From UBA4735 sp036569845 (GTDB taxonomy: Bacteria; Chloroflexota; Limnocylindria; P2-11E): a stretch of 13,506 nt of DNA. The stretch is from positions 1 through 13,506 of the forward strand of contig DATCPY010000188.1 of the NCBI GenBank assembly GCA_036569845.1. The letters are read 5' to 3'. Made by a program: the position numbers and the translations under genes. Below are positions 1 to 6,601 of the stretch, one piece after another. The notes under the pieces are model-generated. The model was not told the DNA's origin. It ran no database searches and was given only the letters and a program-made list of their open reading frames with translations. The first letter of the stretch is position 1. Each line of letters starts with the position of its first letter.

Positions 1-945
1 CTGCTCGTCGCCGCCGACGTGCATCGGCCGGCCGCGGTCGATCAGCTGCAGTCGCTCGGGAAGTCGCTCGGCGTCCCGGTGCGCACGGTGCGCCCGGAGC
101 ATGTGTCCGATGACGTGGCTGCGGCGATCAAGGGCGCGACAGGAGACGGGCACGACACGGTCATCGTCGACACCGCCGGCCGGCTGCATGTCGACGAGGC
201 GATGATGCAAGAGGTCGAGGCGATCATCCGGTCAGCCGCGCCGCAGGAAGTGCTGCTCGCGGTCGACGCCATGACCGGGCAGGACGCCGTCGAGGCCGCG
301 ACCGCGTTCAAAGCGCGGCTGCCGATCACGGGCCTGGTCCTGACGAAGGTCGACAGCGACGCGCGCGGCGGCGCGGCGCTCTCGATCCGCGCCGCGACCG
401 GCGTGCCGGTCAAGTTCCTCGGCACGAGCGAGCGTCTCGACGGGCTCGAGGTGTTCCATCCGGACCGGCTTGCGACGCGGATCCTCGGGATGGGGGACAT
501 CCTCACCCTCGTCGAGCGCGCCCAGGAGCACGTCGACGAGAAGGAGGCCGAAGCGCAGACGAAGCGGCTCCTTGAGGCGCGCTTCACGTTCGACGACTTC
601 TACAAACAGCTGCAGCAGGTGAAGAAGATGGGACCCATCGGCGACCTGCTGAAGATGATGCCGGGCATGAGCGGCCTGGCGAAGCAGATGCCGGATCCGG
701 TTCAGGCCGAGCGTCAGATGCGGACGATCGAGGCGATCATCTCGTCGATGACGATGGCCGAGCGCCAGGACCCGACGATCCTGAACGGGTCGCGCCGCAA
801 ACGGATCGCGAACGGCTCCGGCGTCACGGTGTCCGAGGTGAACGCGCTCCTCAAGCAGTTCAAGGAGATGCAGACCATGATGAAACAGTTCGGAGCCATG
901 GCCAAACGCGGGAAGCTGCCGCGGCTTCCCGGATTGCCGATGTAA
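1..945 (+). CDS. ffh: Signal recognition particle protein Ffh (SRP54), 5'-truncated by window edge
   Basis: SRP GTPase that binds signal sequences emerging from ribosomes together with 4.5S RNA and docks with FtsY at the membrane. The reading frame is open from base 1 (LLVAADVHRPAA..., the usual VAADVYRPAA stretch after the P-loop), so the N domain and Walker A lie outside the window. Visible: G3 motif DTAGR (about 169-183), G4 TKVD (about 343-354) followed by SDARGGAALS, and the closing G-domain segment LGTSERLDGLEVFHPDR. The methionine-rich M domain follows from about base 570, with KMMPGM, the RIANGSG(V) RNA-binding helix signature and a final MQTMMKQF run. Stop TAA at 943-945. In many bacteria ffh immediately precedes rpsP; here a cyclase gene lies between them. 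Family assignment is secure. Confidence 0.97.
   Translation: MLVAADVHRPAAVDQLQSLGKSLGVPVRTVRPEHVSDDVAAAIKGATGDGHDTVIVDTAGRLHVDEAMMQEVEAIIRSAAPQEVLLAVDAMTGQDAVEAATAFKARLPITGLVLTKVDSDARGGAALSIRAATGVPVKFLGTSERLDGLEVFHPDRLATRILGMGDILTLVERAQEHVDEKEAEAQTKRLLEARFTFDDFYKQLQQVKKMGPIGDLLKMMPGMSGLAKQMPDPVQAERQMRTIEAIISSMTMAERQDPTILNGSRRKRIANGSGVTVSEVNALLKQFKEMQTMMKQFGAMAKRGKLPRLPGLPM
909..931 (+). other. Strong hairpin in the last codons of ffh
   Basis: CGGGAAGC (909-916) and GCTTCCCG (924-931) form a perfect 8-bp stem with a 7-nt loop, 11 nt before the ffh stop codon. There is no T-tract, so it is not a classical intrinsic terminator. It may stabilise or attenuate the ffh mRNA, or simply reflect coding constraint (KLPRLPG). 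Confidence 0.35.
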
Positions 946-961
946 CTCCCTAGCGCACGAT

Positions 962-980
962 GAGCCTCGGTCCTAGGCTC
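962..980 (+). promoter_or_regulatory. Inverted repeat overlapping the putative -10 of the cyclase gene
   Basis: GAGCCT (962-967) and AGGCTC (975-980) are perfect inverted repeats separated by 7 nt, with a nested CCTAGG palindrome at 972-977. They lie in the 40-bp gap between the ffh stop and the cyclase start. The right arm coincides with the candidate -10 hexamer at 974-979. It could be an operator, or a hairpin ending the ffh transcript; no T-tract follows. Confidence 0.35.
974..979 (+). promoter_or_regulatory. Candidate -10 element (TAGGCT) for leaderless transcription of the cyclase gene
   Basis: TAGGCT has the TAnnnT pattern and ends 7 nt before ATG 986, so the start codon would be +1. 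No Shine-Dalgarno sequence precedes the ATG, which agrees with a leaderless mRNA. No convincing -35 was seen. The spacing matches that upstream of 6602, 9283 and 11719. Confidence 0.4.
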
Positions 981-985
981 CGCGC

Positions 986-3900
986 ATGCCGGAAGAGCGC
1001 AAGCTGGTCACCATCCTCTTCGCTGACATCGTGGGCTCGACCGAGATGGGGCTCAGTCACGATCCCGAGGTCGTCCGCGCGTCGCTCGGCCAGGCCTTCG
1101 AGGCCGCGAGCGAGATCCTCCGAGCGCATGGCGGCACGGTCGAGAAGTTCATCGGCGATGCGGTGATGGCGGTCTTCGGCGTCCCCGCGGCGCACGACGA
1201 TGACCCGGACCGCGCCGTGCGCGCCGCCTTCGCGCTGCGCGACCGGCTCACGAGCGCCGAGGGCACCGAGGGGCCCGCGCTCCGCGTTCGGATCGGGGTG
1301 AACACCGGCGAGGCCGTGGCCGGCTCGGGCGAGACCGCACAGTTCCTCGTGACCGGGCCGGCCGTGAACGCGGCGGCGCGTCTGCAGCAGGCTGCGGCGC
1401 CGGGCGAGATCGTCGTCGGCGACCTCACGAAGCGGCTGACCGCCGGCGGCGTCATCTACGGTTCGGCACGCGAGGTCGAAGCGAAGGGCATCGGGCGCAT
1501 GGCCGCATGGCCCGCCGAGAGCGTCGTCGGCGACGTACCGGAGCAGCACCGTGGGTTGCCGGGGCTGCGCGCGCCGCTCATCGGCCGGGATCACGAGCTG
1601 CGCACGCTGGTGCAGGCCTACGACGGTGTCGCGAAGGACGGCCGGCCGCACCTCATCACCGTCTACGGTCCGGCCGGCGCGGGGAAGTCCCGGCTCACGA
1701 CGGAGTTCTTCGACGCGATCGGCAGCGATCGCGTTCGCGCGGGCCGCTGCCTCCCCTATGGAGAAGGGATCACGTACTACGCCGTCCAGCTCATCATCCG
1801 CGCCGACGCCGGGATCGGGATATCGGATCCGCGGGATGTCGCGATCGACAAGATCCGGCGCGCCGCGCGCGACGCGTTCGGCGACGATGTCGAAGATGCC
1901 GACGCCGTCGCGAAGCGGGTGAGCGTGCTCGCAGGGATCGAACGTGCCGACGAGGCGCTCCCCGAGGTCCGGCCGGACCAGCTCCGCGACGAGCTTGCGT
2001 TCGGCCTGCGGCGATACCTCGAGCGTCGTGCGGCGTCGTCGCCATTGGTCCTCGTCTTCGAGGACGTGCACTGGGCCGAACCCGGGCTGCTCGACCTCAT
2101 CGAGGACCTTGCCGAATGGTCGCGCGCGCCGCTCCTGCTGCTCTGCCTCGCCCGACCAGATTTCCGCGAGCTGCGGCCGACGTGGGGGAGTGCGGCCGCG
2201 AATGCGACGGCGATCACGCTCGCGCCACTCAGCTCGGACGACACGCGCCGGCTCATCGCGGCGCTGCTCGCGATCGACGATCTCCCGGAGCAGGTGCGCA
2301 GCGACGTCATCACGCGCGCCGAGGGCAATCCCCTCTACGTCGAGGAGTTCCTGCGGATGCTCATGGAGAGCGGGCGGATCCAGAAACGCGACGGCCGGTG
2401 GGTCGCGGACGCGTCCATCACCACGGTCGAGGTGCCGCCCACGCTGCAGGGTCTCATCGCCGCCCGTCTGGATCGCGTCACGCCGGAGGTGAAGGCGCTG
2501 CTCCAGCGGGCGTCGCTCGCCGGGCGCCTCTTCTCGACCGATGCCCTGACCGCGCTCGGGGACGGTGCGGCCCCGGACGCCGGCCTCTTGCGTGACGCGA
2601 TCCGCCGCGACCTCCTCGTCGAAGCCGACGAGCGCGCGCTCGGCTCCGGCCGCGTCTTCCGCTTCAAGCACGTCCTCATCCGCGATGTCGCGTACTCGAC
2701 CGTACCGAAGGCCGAGCGATCGCGGTTGCACGACCGCTACGGCCGCTGGCTCGAGGCGAGCCTCGGCGACCGTCGCCACGAGATCGCCGACATCATCGCC
2801 TTCCACGCCGAGCAGGCCTTCCTCCTAGCGCGCGAGCTGCGTCCGTCGGCCGCGGCGGATCTCGGGCGGCGCGCGCTCGACCTCCTGCTCGAGGCCGCGC
2901 GCAACGCCTATGAACGCGTGGACACGCACGCCGCGCTCAATCTGTACCAGCGCGCCCGCGCGGTCGCCGATGCCATTGGCGCGACGGGGGTCGAGAACGC
3001 GGAGATCGCCGGACGCATCGTGCTCCTCCGCGACGATCTCGCAACCTCACGTCCGGCGGTCGCTGACGTGGATGCGGCGATCGAGCTCGCCGAGACCGCA
3101 GCGCCGAACAAGGTCCTCCCCGAGCTGCTGGCGCTCCGCGCGAGGCTGCTGGTCGACCGATCCGGACCTGCGGCGGTCAGGCCGATCCTCCTCCAAGCGC
3201 TTGAGGCCGCACGCCAGACTGGCGACGCCGACCTCATCACGAAGGCCATGTTCGAAGTTGCCTTCAACCACTACTACGCGGCCGAGATCGTCGAGATGCG
3301 CCGCGTCCTGGCGGAGGGGCGCGAGCACGTGAAGCGGAGCGGTTCGAAGCGGGCAGGGCTCATCTTGTTCTGGCTTGGCCGGACCGCGGTCTATCAGGGT
3401 GATCTCAGCGCTGCGTCGACCTTGGTCGATGAGTCGATCGCCGCGCTCCCGTACAAATCGAAGTGGTTCCGGGCGATCGAACACTGGACCCGTGCGGGTC
3501 GCGCGCTGCATCAGGGCGACCCCTCCACCGCCCTAGGGGAGGCGCGCACCGCGCACGCGCTGTTCCGTGAGACCGGCCAGCCCAACTTCATTGCCAGCGC
3601 GGATTGGGCGATGGGGGAAGCGATGCTCGAGCTGGGCGACCACGAGGGAGCGCGCGATGTCCTTGCCGAGGCCCTGGATCTGTACACCCGCCGAGGCCAG
3701 CGCGGCCAGATCCCCGAGGTACAGGCTCGTCTGGCCCGCGCACTGGTGCGCCTTGGCGACCTCGCGGCCGCGCGCAGCCACGCTGAGGCCTCGGCCGCGA
3801 CCGCAATGGAAAGCGATTTCGAGTCTCGGTTCATCTCCGCCGTCGCGCTCGCCGAGGTCCGGGAAGCGGAGCTCGACCCGGGCGAGGCCGACCGATTGTT

Positions 3901-4123
3901 CCGCGAAGCGGTCGCGTTCATGGAGCCGAGCGGCATCGGCAACGGCCTGGCCGAGACCCGCGAGCAGTACGCGCGCTTCCTGCTTCGTCAGGGCCGCGCG
4001 GATGAAGCGCGCGGACACCTCGAGCAGGTGCGGTCGTTCTGGAGCGATCCGCTCGCCGCACGCCATCGCGAGCGGATCGACGCGCTGCTCGCCACGACCC
4101 GGCCCCGGACGATGTCCATCTAG
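986..4123 (+). CDS. Class III adenylate/guanylate cyclase - AAA/STAND ATPase - TPR regulatory protein
   Basis: A 1045-residue cytoplasmic signalling protein with no membrane segment. Residues about 5-165 form a class III nucleotidyl cyclase domain: metal-binding Asp in FADIVGST (D14) and in KFIGDAVMAVFG (D58), and the transition-state Asn and Arg in VNAAAR (N128, R132). The substrate-selecting position seven residues before N128 is Leu121 rather than Asp or Thr, so cAMP versus cGMP cannot be assigned. An NTPase follows, with Walker A GPAGAGKS (228-235), Walker B LVLVFED (354-360) then VHWAEP, and the conserved TRAEGNPLYVEEFLR (about 443-457), as in STAND/MalT-like AAA ATPases. Roughly 620-1040 is alpha-helical TPR-like repeat, probably a partner-binding platform. 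ATG 986 fits the normal N-terminus (EERKLVTILFADIVGST). It is an insertion in the ffh-rpsP block and has its own putative promoter. The ligand, partners and actual cyclase activity are unknown. Confidence 0.9.
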   Translation: MPEERKLVTILFADIVGSTEMGLSHDPEVVRASLGQAFEAASEILRAHGGTVEKFIGDAVMAVFGVPAAHDDDPDRAVRAAFALRDRLTSAEGTEGPALRVRIGVNTGEAVAGSGETAQFLVTGPAVNAAARLQQAAAPGEIVVGDLTKRLTAGGVIYGSAREVEAKGIGRMAAWPAESVVGDVPEQHRGLPGLRAPLIGRDHELRTLVQAYDGVAKDGRPHLITVYGPAGAGKSRLTTEFFDAIGSDRVRAGRCLPYGEGITYYAVQLIIRADAGIGISDPRDVAIDKIRRAARDAFGDDVEDADAVAKRVSVLAGIERADEALPEVRPDQLRDELAFGLRRYLERRAASSPLVLVFEDVHWAEPGLLDLIEDLAEWSRAPLLLLCLARPDFRELRPTWGSAAANATAITLAPLSSDDTRRLIAALLAIDDLPEQVRSDVITRAEGNPLYVEEFLRMLMESGRIQKRDGRWVADASITTVEVPPTLQGLIAARLDRVTPEVKALLQRASLAGRLFSTDALTALGDGAAPDAGLLRDAIRRDLLVEADERALGSGRVFRFKHVLIRDVAYSTVPKAERSRLHDRYGRWLEASLGDRRHEIADIIAFHAEQAFLLARELRPSAAADLGRRALDLLLEAARNAYERVDTHAALNLYQRARAVADAIGATGVENAEIAGRIVLLRDDLATSRPAVADVDAAIELAETAAPNKVLPELLALRARLLVDRSGPAAVRPILLQALEAARQTGDADLITKAMFEVAFNHYYAAEIVEMRRVLAEGREHVKRSGSKRAGLILFWLGRTAVYQGDLSAASTLVDESIAALPYKSKWFRAIEHWTRAGRALHQGDPSTALGEARTAHALFRETGQPNFIASADWAMGEAMLELGDHEGARDVLAEALDLYTRRGQRGQIPEVQARLARALVRLGDLAAARSHAEASAATAMESDFESRFISAVALAEVREAELDPGEADRLFREAVAFMEPSGIGNGLAETREQYARFLLRQGRADEARGHLEQVRSFWSDPLAARHRERIDALLATTRPRTMSI

Positions 4124-4135
4124 GGCCTCGTCCGG

Positions 4136-4141
4136 TATACT
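4136..4141 (+). promoter_or_regulatory. Promoter -10 (TATACT) for the rpsP-khpA-rimM-trmD-rplS operon
   Basis: TATACT matches the TATAAT consensus at five of six positions and lies in the 61-bp gap after the cyclase stop. Transcription from about 4148 would give a leader of roughly 35-40 nt carrying the rpsP ribosome binding site. A 17-bp spacer places only a weak -35 (TGTCCA, 4113-4118) inside the end of the cyclase gene. Confidence 0.55.
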
Positions 4142-4168
4142 TCTGTTCTCACCGCGCACAACTTTCAC

Positions 4169-4173
4169 GGAGG
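4169..4173 (+). promoter_or_regulatory. Strong Shine-Dalgarno (GGAGG) that fixes the TTG start of rpsP
   Basis: GGAGG lies 11 nt before TTG 4185. There is no in-frame ATG nearby, and TTG-GCT-GTG gives the family N-terminus M-A-V-(H/K)-I-R-L-R-R. The ribosome binding site therefore supports TTG 4185 rather than the next GTG at 4191. Confidence 0.75.
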
Positions 4174-4184
4174 AACGTCTGACT

Positions 4185-4454
4185 TTGGCTGTGCATATCC
4201 GCCTGCGGCGCACCGGCAAGACGAAGGCCCCGACCTATCGCGTCGTGGTCGCGGACTCGCGCTCGCCGCGTGACGGCAAGTTCATCGAGATCCTCGGTCA
4301 CTACAACCCGCGCACCGAAGAGGGCGCGCTCGTGCTCGACACCGATCGAGTGCGGCACTGGATCAAGAACGGCGCGAAGCCGACCTCGACCGCCCGCGCG
4401 CTCCTCGTCCGCAGCGGCATCCCGGACGCCGAAGTCCCGCCCGTCGCGCGGTGA
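4185..4454 (+). CDS. rpsP: 30S ribosomal protein S16
   Basis: An 89-residue small-subunit protein that binds 16S rRNA and helps assemble the 30S body. The sequence runs AVHIRLRRTGKTKAPTYRVV, then ADSRSPRDGKFIEILGHYNP and a C-terminal region with VRHWIKNGAKPT; all are hallmark S16 segments, and the length is normal. The start is TTG 4185, chosen from the GGAGG 11 nt upstream and the standard MAV(K/H)IRLRR N-terminus. It is the first gene of the translation operon. Its TGA stop overlaps the GTG start of khpA (GTGA at 4451-4454), which implies translational coupling. Confidence 0.96.
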   Translation: MAVHIRLRRTGKTKAPTYRVVVADSRSPRDGKFIEILGHYNPRTEEGALVLDTDRVRHWIKNGAKPTSTARALLVRSGIPDAEVPPVAR

Positions 4455-4687
4455 GCAAGGAATCCGAGCTCCTCGAGCACGTGGCGAAGGCCCTGGTCGA
4501 CGATCCCTCGGGCGTCGTGGTGAAGGAAGAGCAGGACGGCGATTTCCTCAAGCTGCATCTGCAGGTGGCGGAAGCCGACGTCGGGAAGGTCATCGGCCGG
4601 GGCGGCCGGATCGCGAAGGCGATCCGCGCCCTGCTCAAGGTGATGGCCACACGTGACGGGACCAAGGTCAACCTCGAGATCGACTAG
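4451..4687 (+). CDS. khpA: KhpA family KH-domain RNA-binding protein
   Basis: A 78-residue single type-II KH domain protein. The GxxG loop is visible in VGKVIGRGGRIAKAIR (G49-R50-G51-G52), followed by LLKVMATRDGTKVNLEI, the end of the KH fold. In Firmicutes KhpA partners with KhpB/EloR and affects cell elongation and RNA binding; that role is family knowledge and the partner is not in this window. The GTG start overlaps the rpsP stop by 4 nt, with no Shine-Dalgarno of its own, so translation is probably coupled. The rpsP-khpA-rimM-trmD order is conserved across many phyla. Its last 35 nt overlap the rimM reading frame. Confidence 0.93.
   Translation: MSKESELLEHVAKALVDDPSGVVVKEEQDGDFLKLHLQVAEADVGKVIGRGGRIAKAIRALLKVMATRDGTKVNLEID
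4639..4644 (+). promoter_or_regulatory. Internal ribosome binding site (GGTGAT) for rimM
   Basis: GGTGAT complements the extended anti-Shine-Dalgarno (CACCTCC with flanking ATC) and lies 8 nt before GTG 4653, inside khpA. No other ATG, GTG or TTG occurs in the rimM frame before the conserved VVGVIKSPHG segment, so this site decides the start. Confidence 0.5.
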
Positions 4688-5186
4688 CGAGCCCGACGGG
4701 CTCGTCGTCGGCGTCATCAAGTCGCCGCACGGTGTCCGCGGCGAGGTCCGCATCGATCCCCGCAGCGACGTCCCCGATCGGTTCCGCGTGGGCGCGACGT
4801 TGCAATGCGATGGACTTGGGTCGGTGCGCATCCGCTCGATCCGCGGCACCCCGCAGGAGCCGATCGTCGGCTTCGACGGGTACGCTTCGCGTCCGGACGC
4901 GGAGCCGCTGCGTGGCCGCTTCCTTCGCGTCGGCGTCGCCGAATCACGTCGCGCGACGAAGGGCAGCTATCTGTGGGCGGACCTCGTGGGCCTGCGCGCG
5001 GAGACGCCGGCCGGTGAGCCGATCGGGACCGTGAGCGATCTCCTGCGCGCCGGCGAGACGGACGTGCTCGTCGTGACCCGCGCCGAGGGCGGCGAGCTCC
5101 TGGTGCCGGCGATCGCCTCGGTGGTGCGCGAGGTCGATGTCGCCGGGGGCCGCGTCGTCGTCGAGCCGCAGGAGGAGCTGCGATGA
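4653..5186 (+). CDS. rimM: Ribosome maturation factor RimM
   Basis: Binds ribosomal protein S19 and promotes maturation of the 30S head. Residues about 17-98 form the RimM N-terminal beta-barrel (VVGVIKSPHGVRGEVRID). A PRC-barrel follows at about 105-172 (SYLWADLVGLRAETPAGEPIG and TDVLVV, with LLVPAI). The 177-residue length is typical. The only in-frame start before the conserved core is GTG 4653, within khpA, giving a 35-nt overlap and a poorly conserved 15-residue lead. The stop overlaps the trmD start as ATGA (5183-5186). RimM and TrmD are co-transcribed in most bacteria. Confidence 0.93.
   Translation: MTGPRSTSRSTSEPDGLVVGVIKSPHGVRGEVRIDPRSDVPDRFRVGATLQCDGLGSVRIRSIRGTPQEPIVGFDGYASRPDAEPLRGRFLRVGVAESRRATKGSYLWADLVGLRAETPAGEPIGTVSDLLRAGETDVLVVTRAEGGELLVPAIASVVREVDVAGGRVVVEPQEELR
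5171..5177 (+). promoter_or_regulatory. Shine-Dalgarno for trmD (GGAGGAG)
   Basis: GGAGGAG ends 5 nt before ATG 5183, inside the last codons of rimM. Together with the ATGA overlap it supports coupled translation of rimM and trmD. Confidence 0.7.
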
Positions 5187-6175
5187 GGATCGACGTGCTC
5201 ACGCTCTTCCCCAAGATGTTCGAGAGCCCGTTCGCGGAGAGCATCGTCGCCCGGGCGCGTGCCGCGGGCACCCTCGAGCTCGCGCTCCACGATCTGCGTG
5301 GCTGGGCCGCGGACCGGCATCGGACCGTCGACGACGTCCCGTACGGCGGCGGCGCGGGCATGGTCTTCACCCCCTCGCCGCTCGCACCCGCGATCCGCGA
5401 GATCAAGGGACGGGACGGCCACGTCGTCCTCCTCTCCCCGCAGGGCCGCCTCTTCGACGAAGCCGTCGCGCGGCGCCTGGCGTCGCTCGAGCATCTCGTC
5501 CTGGTCGCAGGGCACTACGAGGGTGTGGACGAGCGGGTCATCGAGAGCGACGTGGACGAGGAGCTCTCGATCGGCGACTACGTGGTCACCGGAGGCGAGC
5601 TGCCGGCGATGGTGGTCATCGACGCGGTCGCGCGCCTACTTCCGGGCGTCATCGACGCGGCCTCGCTGACCGAGGAGTCGCACACCAGCGGTCTGCTCGA
5701 GGGTCCGCAGTACACCAGACCAGCGGACTTCGAGGGCCGAAAGGTCCCGGCGGTCCTCGTATCAGGCGATCATGCGTCGATCGCGAAGTGGCGCCGCGCG
5801 GAGGCCATTCGCCGAACGGCGGAGCGGCGTCCCGATCTGCTCGAGCGTGCCGACCTCACGCCGGCAGAGCGCGCGCGCCTCCCGCGTCCTGCCGCGAAGT
5901 CCCCGGTCGCCGATGCGGATCTCATCGCGGCGTACCGGTCCGGCGTGGGGTCATATCGGATCGCCGCTCGGTTCGGCATCTCGCCCGCCACAGTGCGAGC
6001 GCGGTTGCGGGCCGCGGGCGTCCGATTGCGTGAGGCGCGCAGCGCGCAGCGCGGTCCGACGGCCGCCGAGGTCGCGCGCATGCGCGCGACCGGCCTCACG
6101 GTGCGCGAGCTCGCTCGGCACTACGGCGTGTCGCATGTGACGATCCTCGACCGGCTGAAGAAGGCCGGTAAATGA
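5183..6175 (+). CDS. trmD: tRNA (guanine-N1-)-methyltransferase TrmD with C-terminal tandem helix-turn-helix extension
   Basis: Transfers methyl from S-adenosylmethionine to G37 of tRNAs reading CNN codons, which prevents +1 frameshifting. Residues 1 to about 232 are a complete SPOUT trefoil-knot enzyme: RHRTVDDVPYGGGAGM (45-60), LSPQGR (84-89), HYEGVDER (111-118), SIGDYVVTGGELPA (129-142) and GLLEGPQYTRP (170-180). R151 matches the catalytic Arg154 of H. influenzae/E. coli TrmD. The catalytic Asp169 position is Glu165 (TEES instead of TEDS). Family length is about 230-255, but this protein has 330 residues. The extra tail contains two HTH units, about 243-279 and 292-329, that align without gaps. 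ATG 5183 has a good RBS. The tail is in frame with no intervening stop; its role is unknown. Confidence 0.95.
   Translation: MRIDVLTLFPKMFESPFAESIVARARAAGTLELALHDLRGWAADRHRTVDDVPYGGGAGMVFTPSPLAPAIREIKGRDGHVVLLSPQGRLFDEAVARRLASLEHLVLVAGHYEGVDERVIESDVDEELSIGDYVVTGGELPAMVVIDAVARLLPGVIDAASLTEESHTSGLLEGPQYTRPADFEGRKVPAVLVSGDHASIAKWRRAEAIRRTAERRPDLLERADLTPAERARLPRPAAKSPVADADLIAAYRSGVGSYRIAARFGISPATVRARLRAAGVRLREARSAQRGPTAAEVARMRATGLTVRELARHYGVSHVTILDRLKKAGK
5909..6169 (+). other. Tandem HTH repeat encoded in the trmD C-terminal tail
   Basis: Unit 1 contains YRIAARFGISPATVRARLRA and unit 2 contains RELARHYGVSHVTILDRLKK. Over 34 aligned residues without gaps I count nine identities (including the G, A, G, S, T, R, L, A, G framework) plus many conservative pairs. 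Each shows the helix - AxxFG(I/V)S - recognition helix pattern of resolvase/transposase-type HTH domains. Nucleic-acid binding is inferred from the motif. Confidence 0.75.
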
Positions 6176-6194
6176 GCTACCATTCGATGACCCC

Positions 6195-6563
6195 GTGAGC
6201 ACGACCGTTATGCCGATGAACGACGTCTTGAAGACGCTTGCCTCCGAACAGCTCAAGGCCGACCTCCCAGAGGTCCGGCCCGGAGACACCGTGCGTCTGT
6301 CGGTGCGCGTCGTCGAAGGCAACAAGGAACGCCTGCAGAACTACGAGGGAACGGTCATCCGCGTCCGCGGCGGCGGTCTGAACGCCCAGATCACGGTTCG
6401 CCGCATCGCCAGCGGCGTGGGCGTCGAGCGCACCTTCCTCGTCCACTCCCCCCGGCTCGACAAGATCGAGGTCGTTCGCCACGGGCACGCCCGTCGCGCG
6501 ACCCTCTACTTCCTCCGCCAACGCGTCGGCAAGGCCGCGACGTTGCGCGAGGATCGGCGCTGA
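6195..6563 (+). CDS. rplS: 50S ribosomal protein L19
   Basis: Large-subunit protein at the 30S-50S interface. Hallmark segments are LPEVRPGDTVRLSVRVVEGN, the LQNYEGTVI strand, RRIASGVGVERTFLVHSP and the C-terminal LYFLRQRVGKAA. Length is 122 residues from GTG 6195. Starts at ATG 6210 or 6216 would give a length closer to many homologues; none of the three has a clear Shine-Dalgarno, so the start is uncertain. It lies 19 nt after trmD, in the usual last position of the operon. TACCAT at 6178-6183 could be a weak extra -10 for rplS alone. Confidence 0.95.
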   Translation: MSTTVMPMNDVLKTLASEQLKADLPEVRPGDTVRLSVRVVEGNKERLQNYEGTVIRVRGGGLNAQITVRRIASGVGVERTFLVHSPRLDKIEVVRHGHARRATLYFLRQRVGKAATLREDRR

Positions 6564-6589
6564 CCCGCTAGCTCGACCCCGCGAGCCGC

Positions 6590-6595
6590 GATAAT
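6590..6595 (+). promoter_or_regulatory. -10 element (GATAAT) for leaderless rnhB transcription
   Basis: GATAAT matches TATAAT at five of six positions and ends exactly 7 nt before GTG 6602, placing the start codon at +1. No Shine-Dalgarno is present. No -35 with normal spacing was seen. It is the clearest of the four such sites in the window. Confidence 0.55.
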
Positions 6596-6601
6596 CGACC
6601 G

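Noticed and set aside
1507..2595. 362-codon plus-strand frame inside the cyclase
   Set aside because: Arg/Ala-rich out-of-frame shadow; the Walker A and B motifs lie in the other frame.
950..2806. 618-codon open frame on the minus strand opposite the cyclase
   Set aside because: Arg/Asp/Glu-rich low-complexity translation with no domain; it is the antisense shadow of a high-GC gene with clear motifs on the plus strand.
4124..4184. Riboswitch or ribosomal-protein leader structure before rpsP
   Set aside because: The leader is only about 40 nt and shows no stable fold or known motif; only promoter and RBS are supported.
5137..6033. 298-codon plus-strand frame overlapping trmD
   Set aside because: Arg-rich shadow of trmD in another frame.
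6564..6601. Degraded lepB between rplS and rnhB
   Set aside because: Only 38 bp with no coding remnant; lepB is simply absent here.
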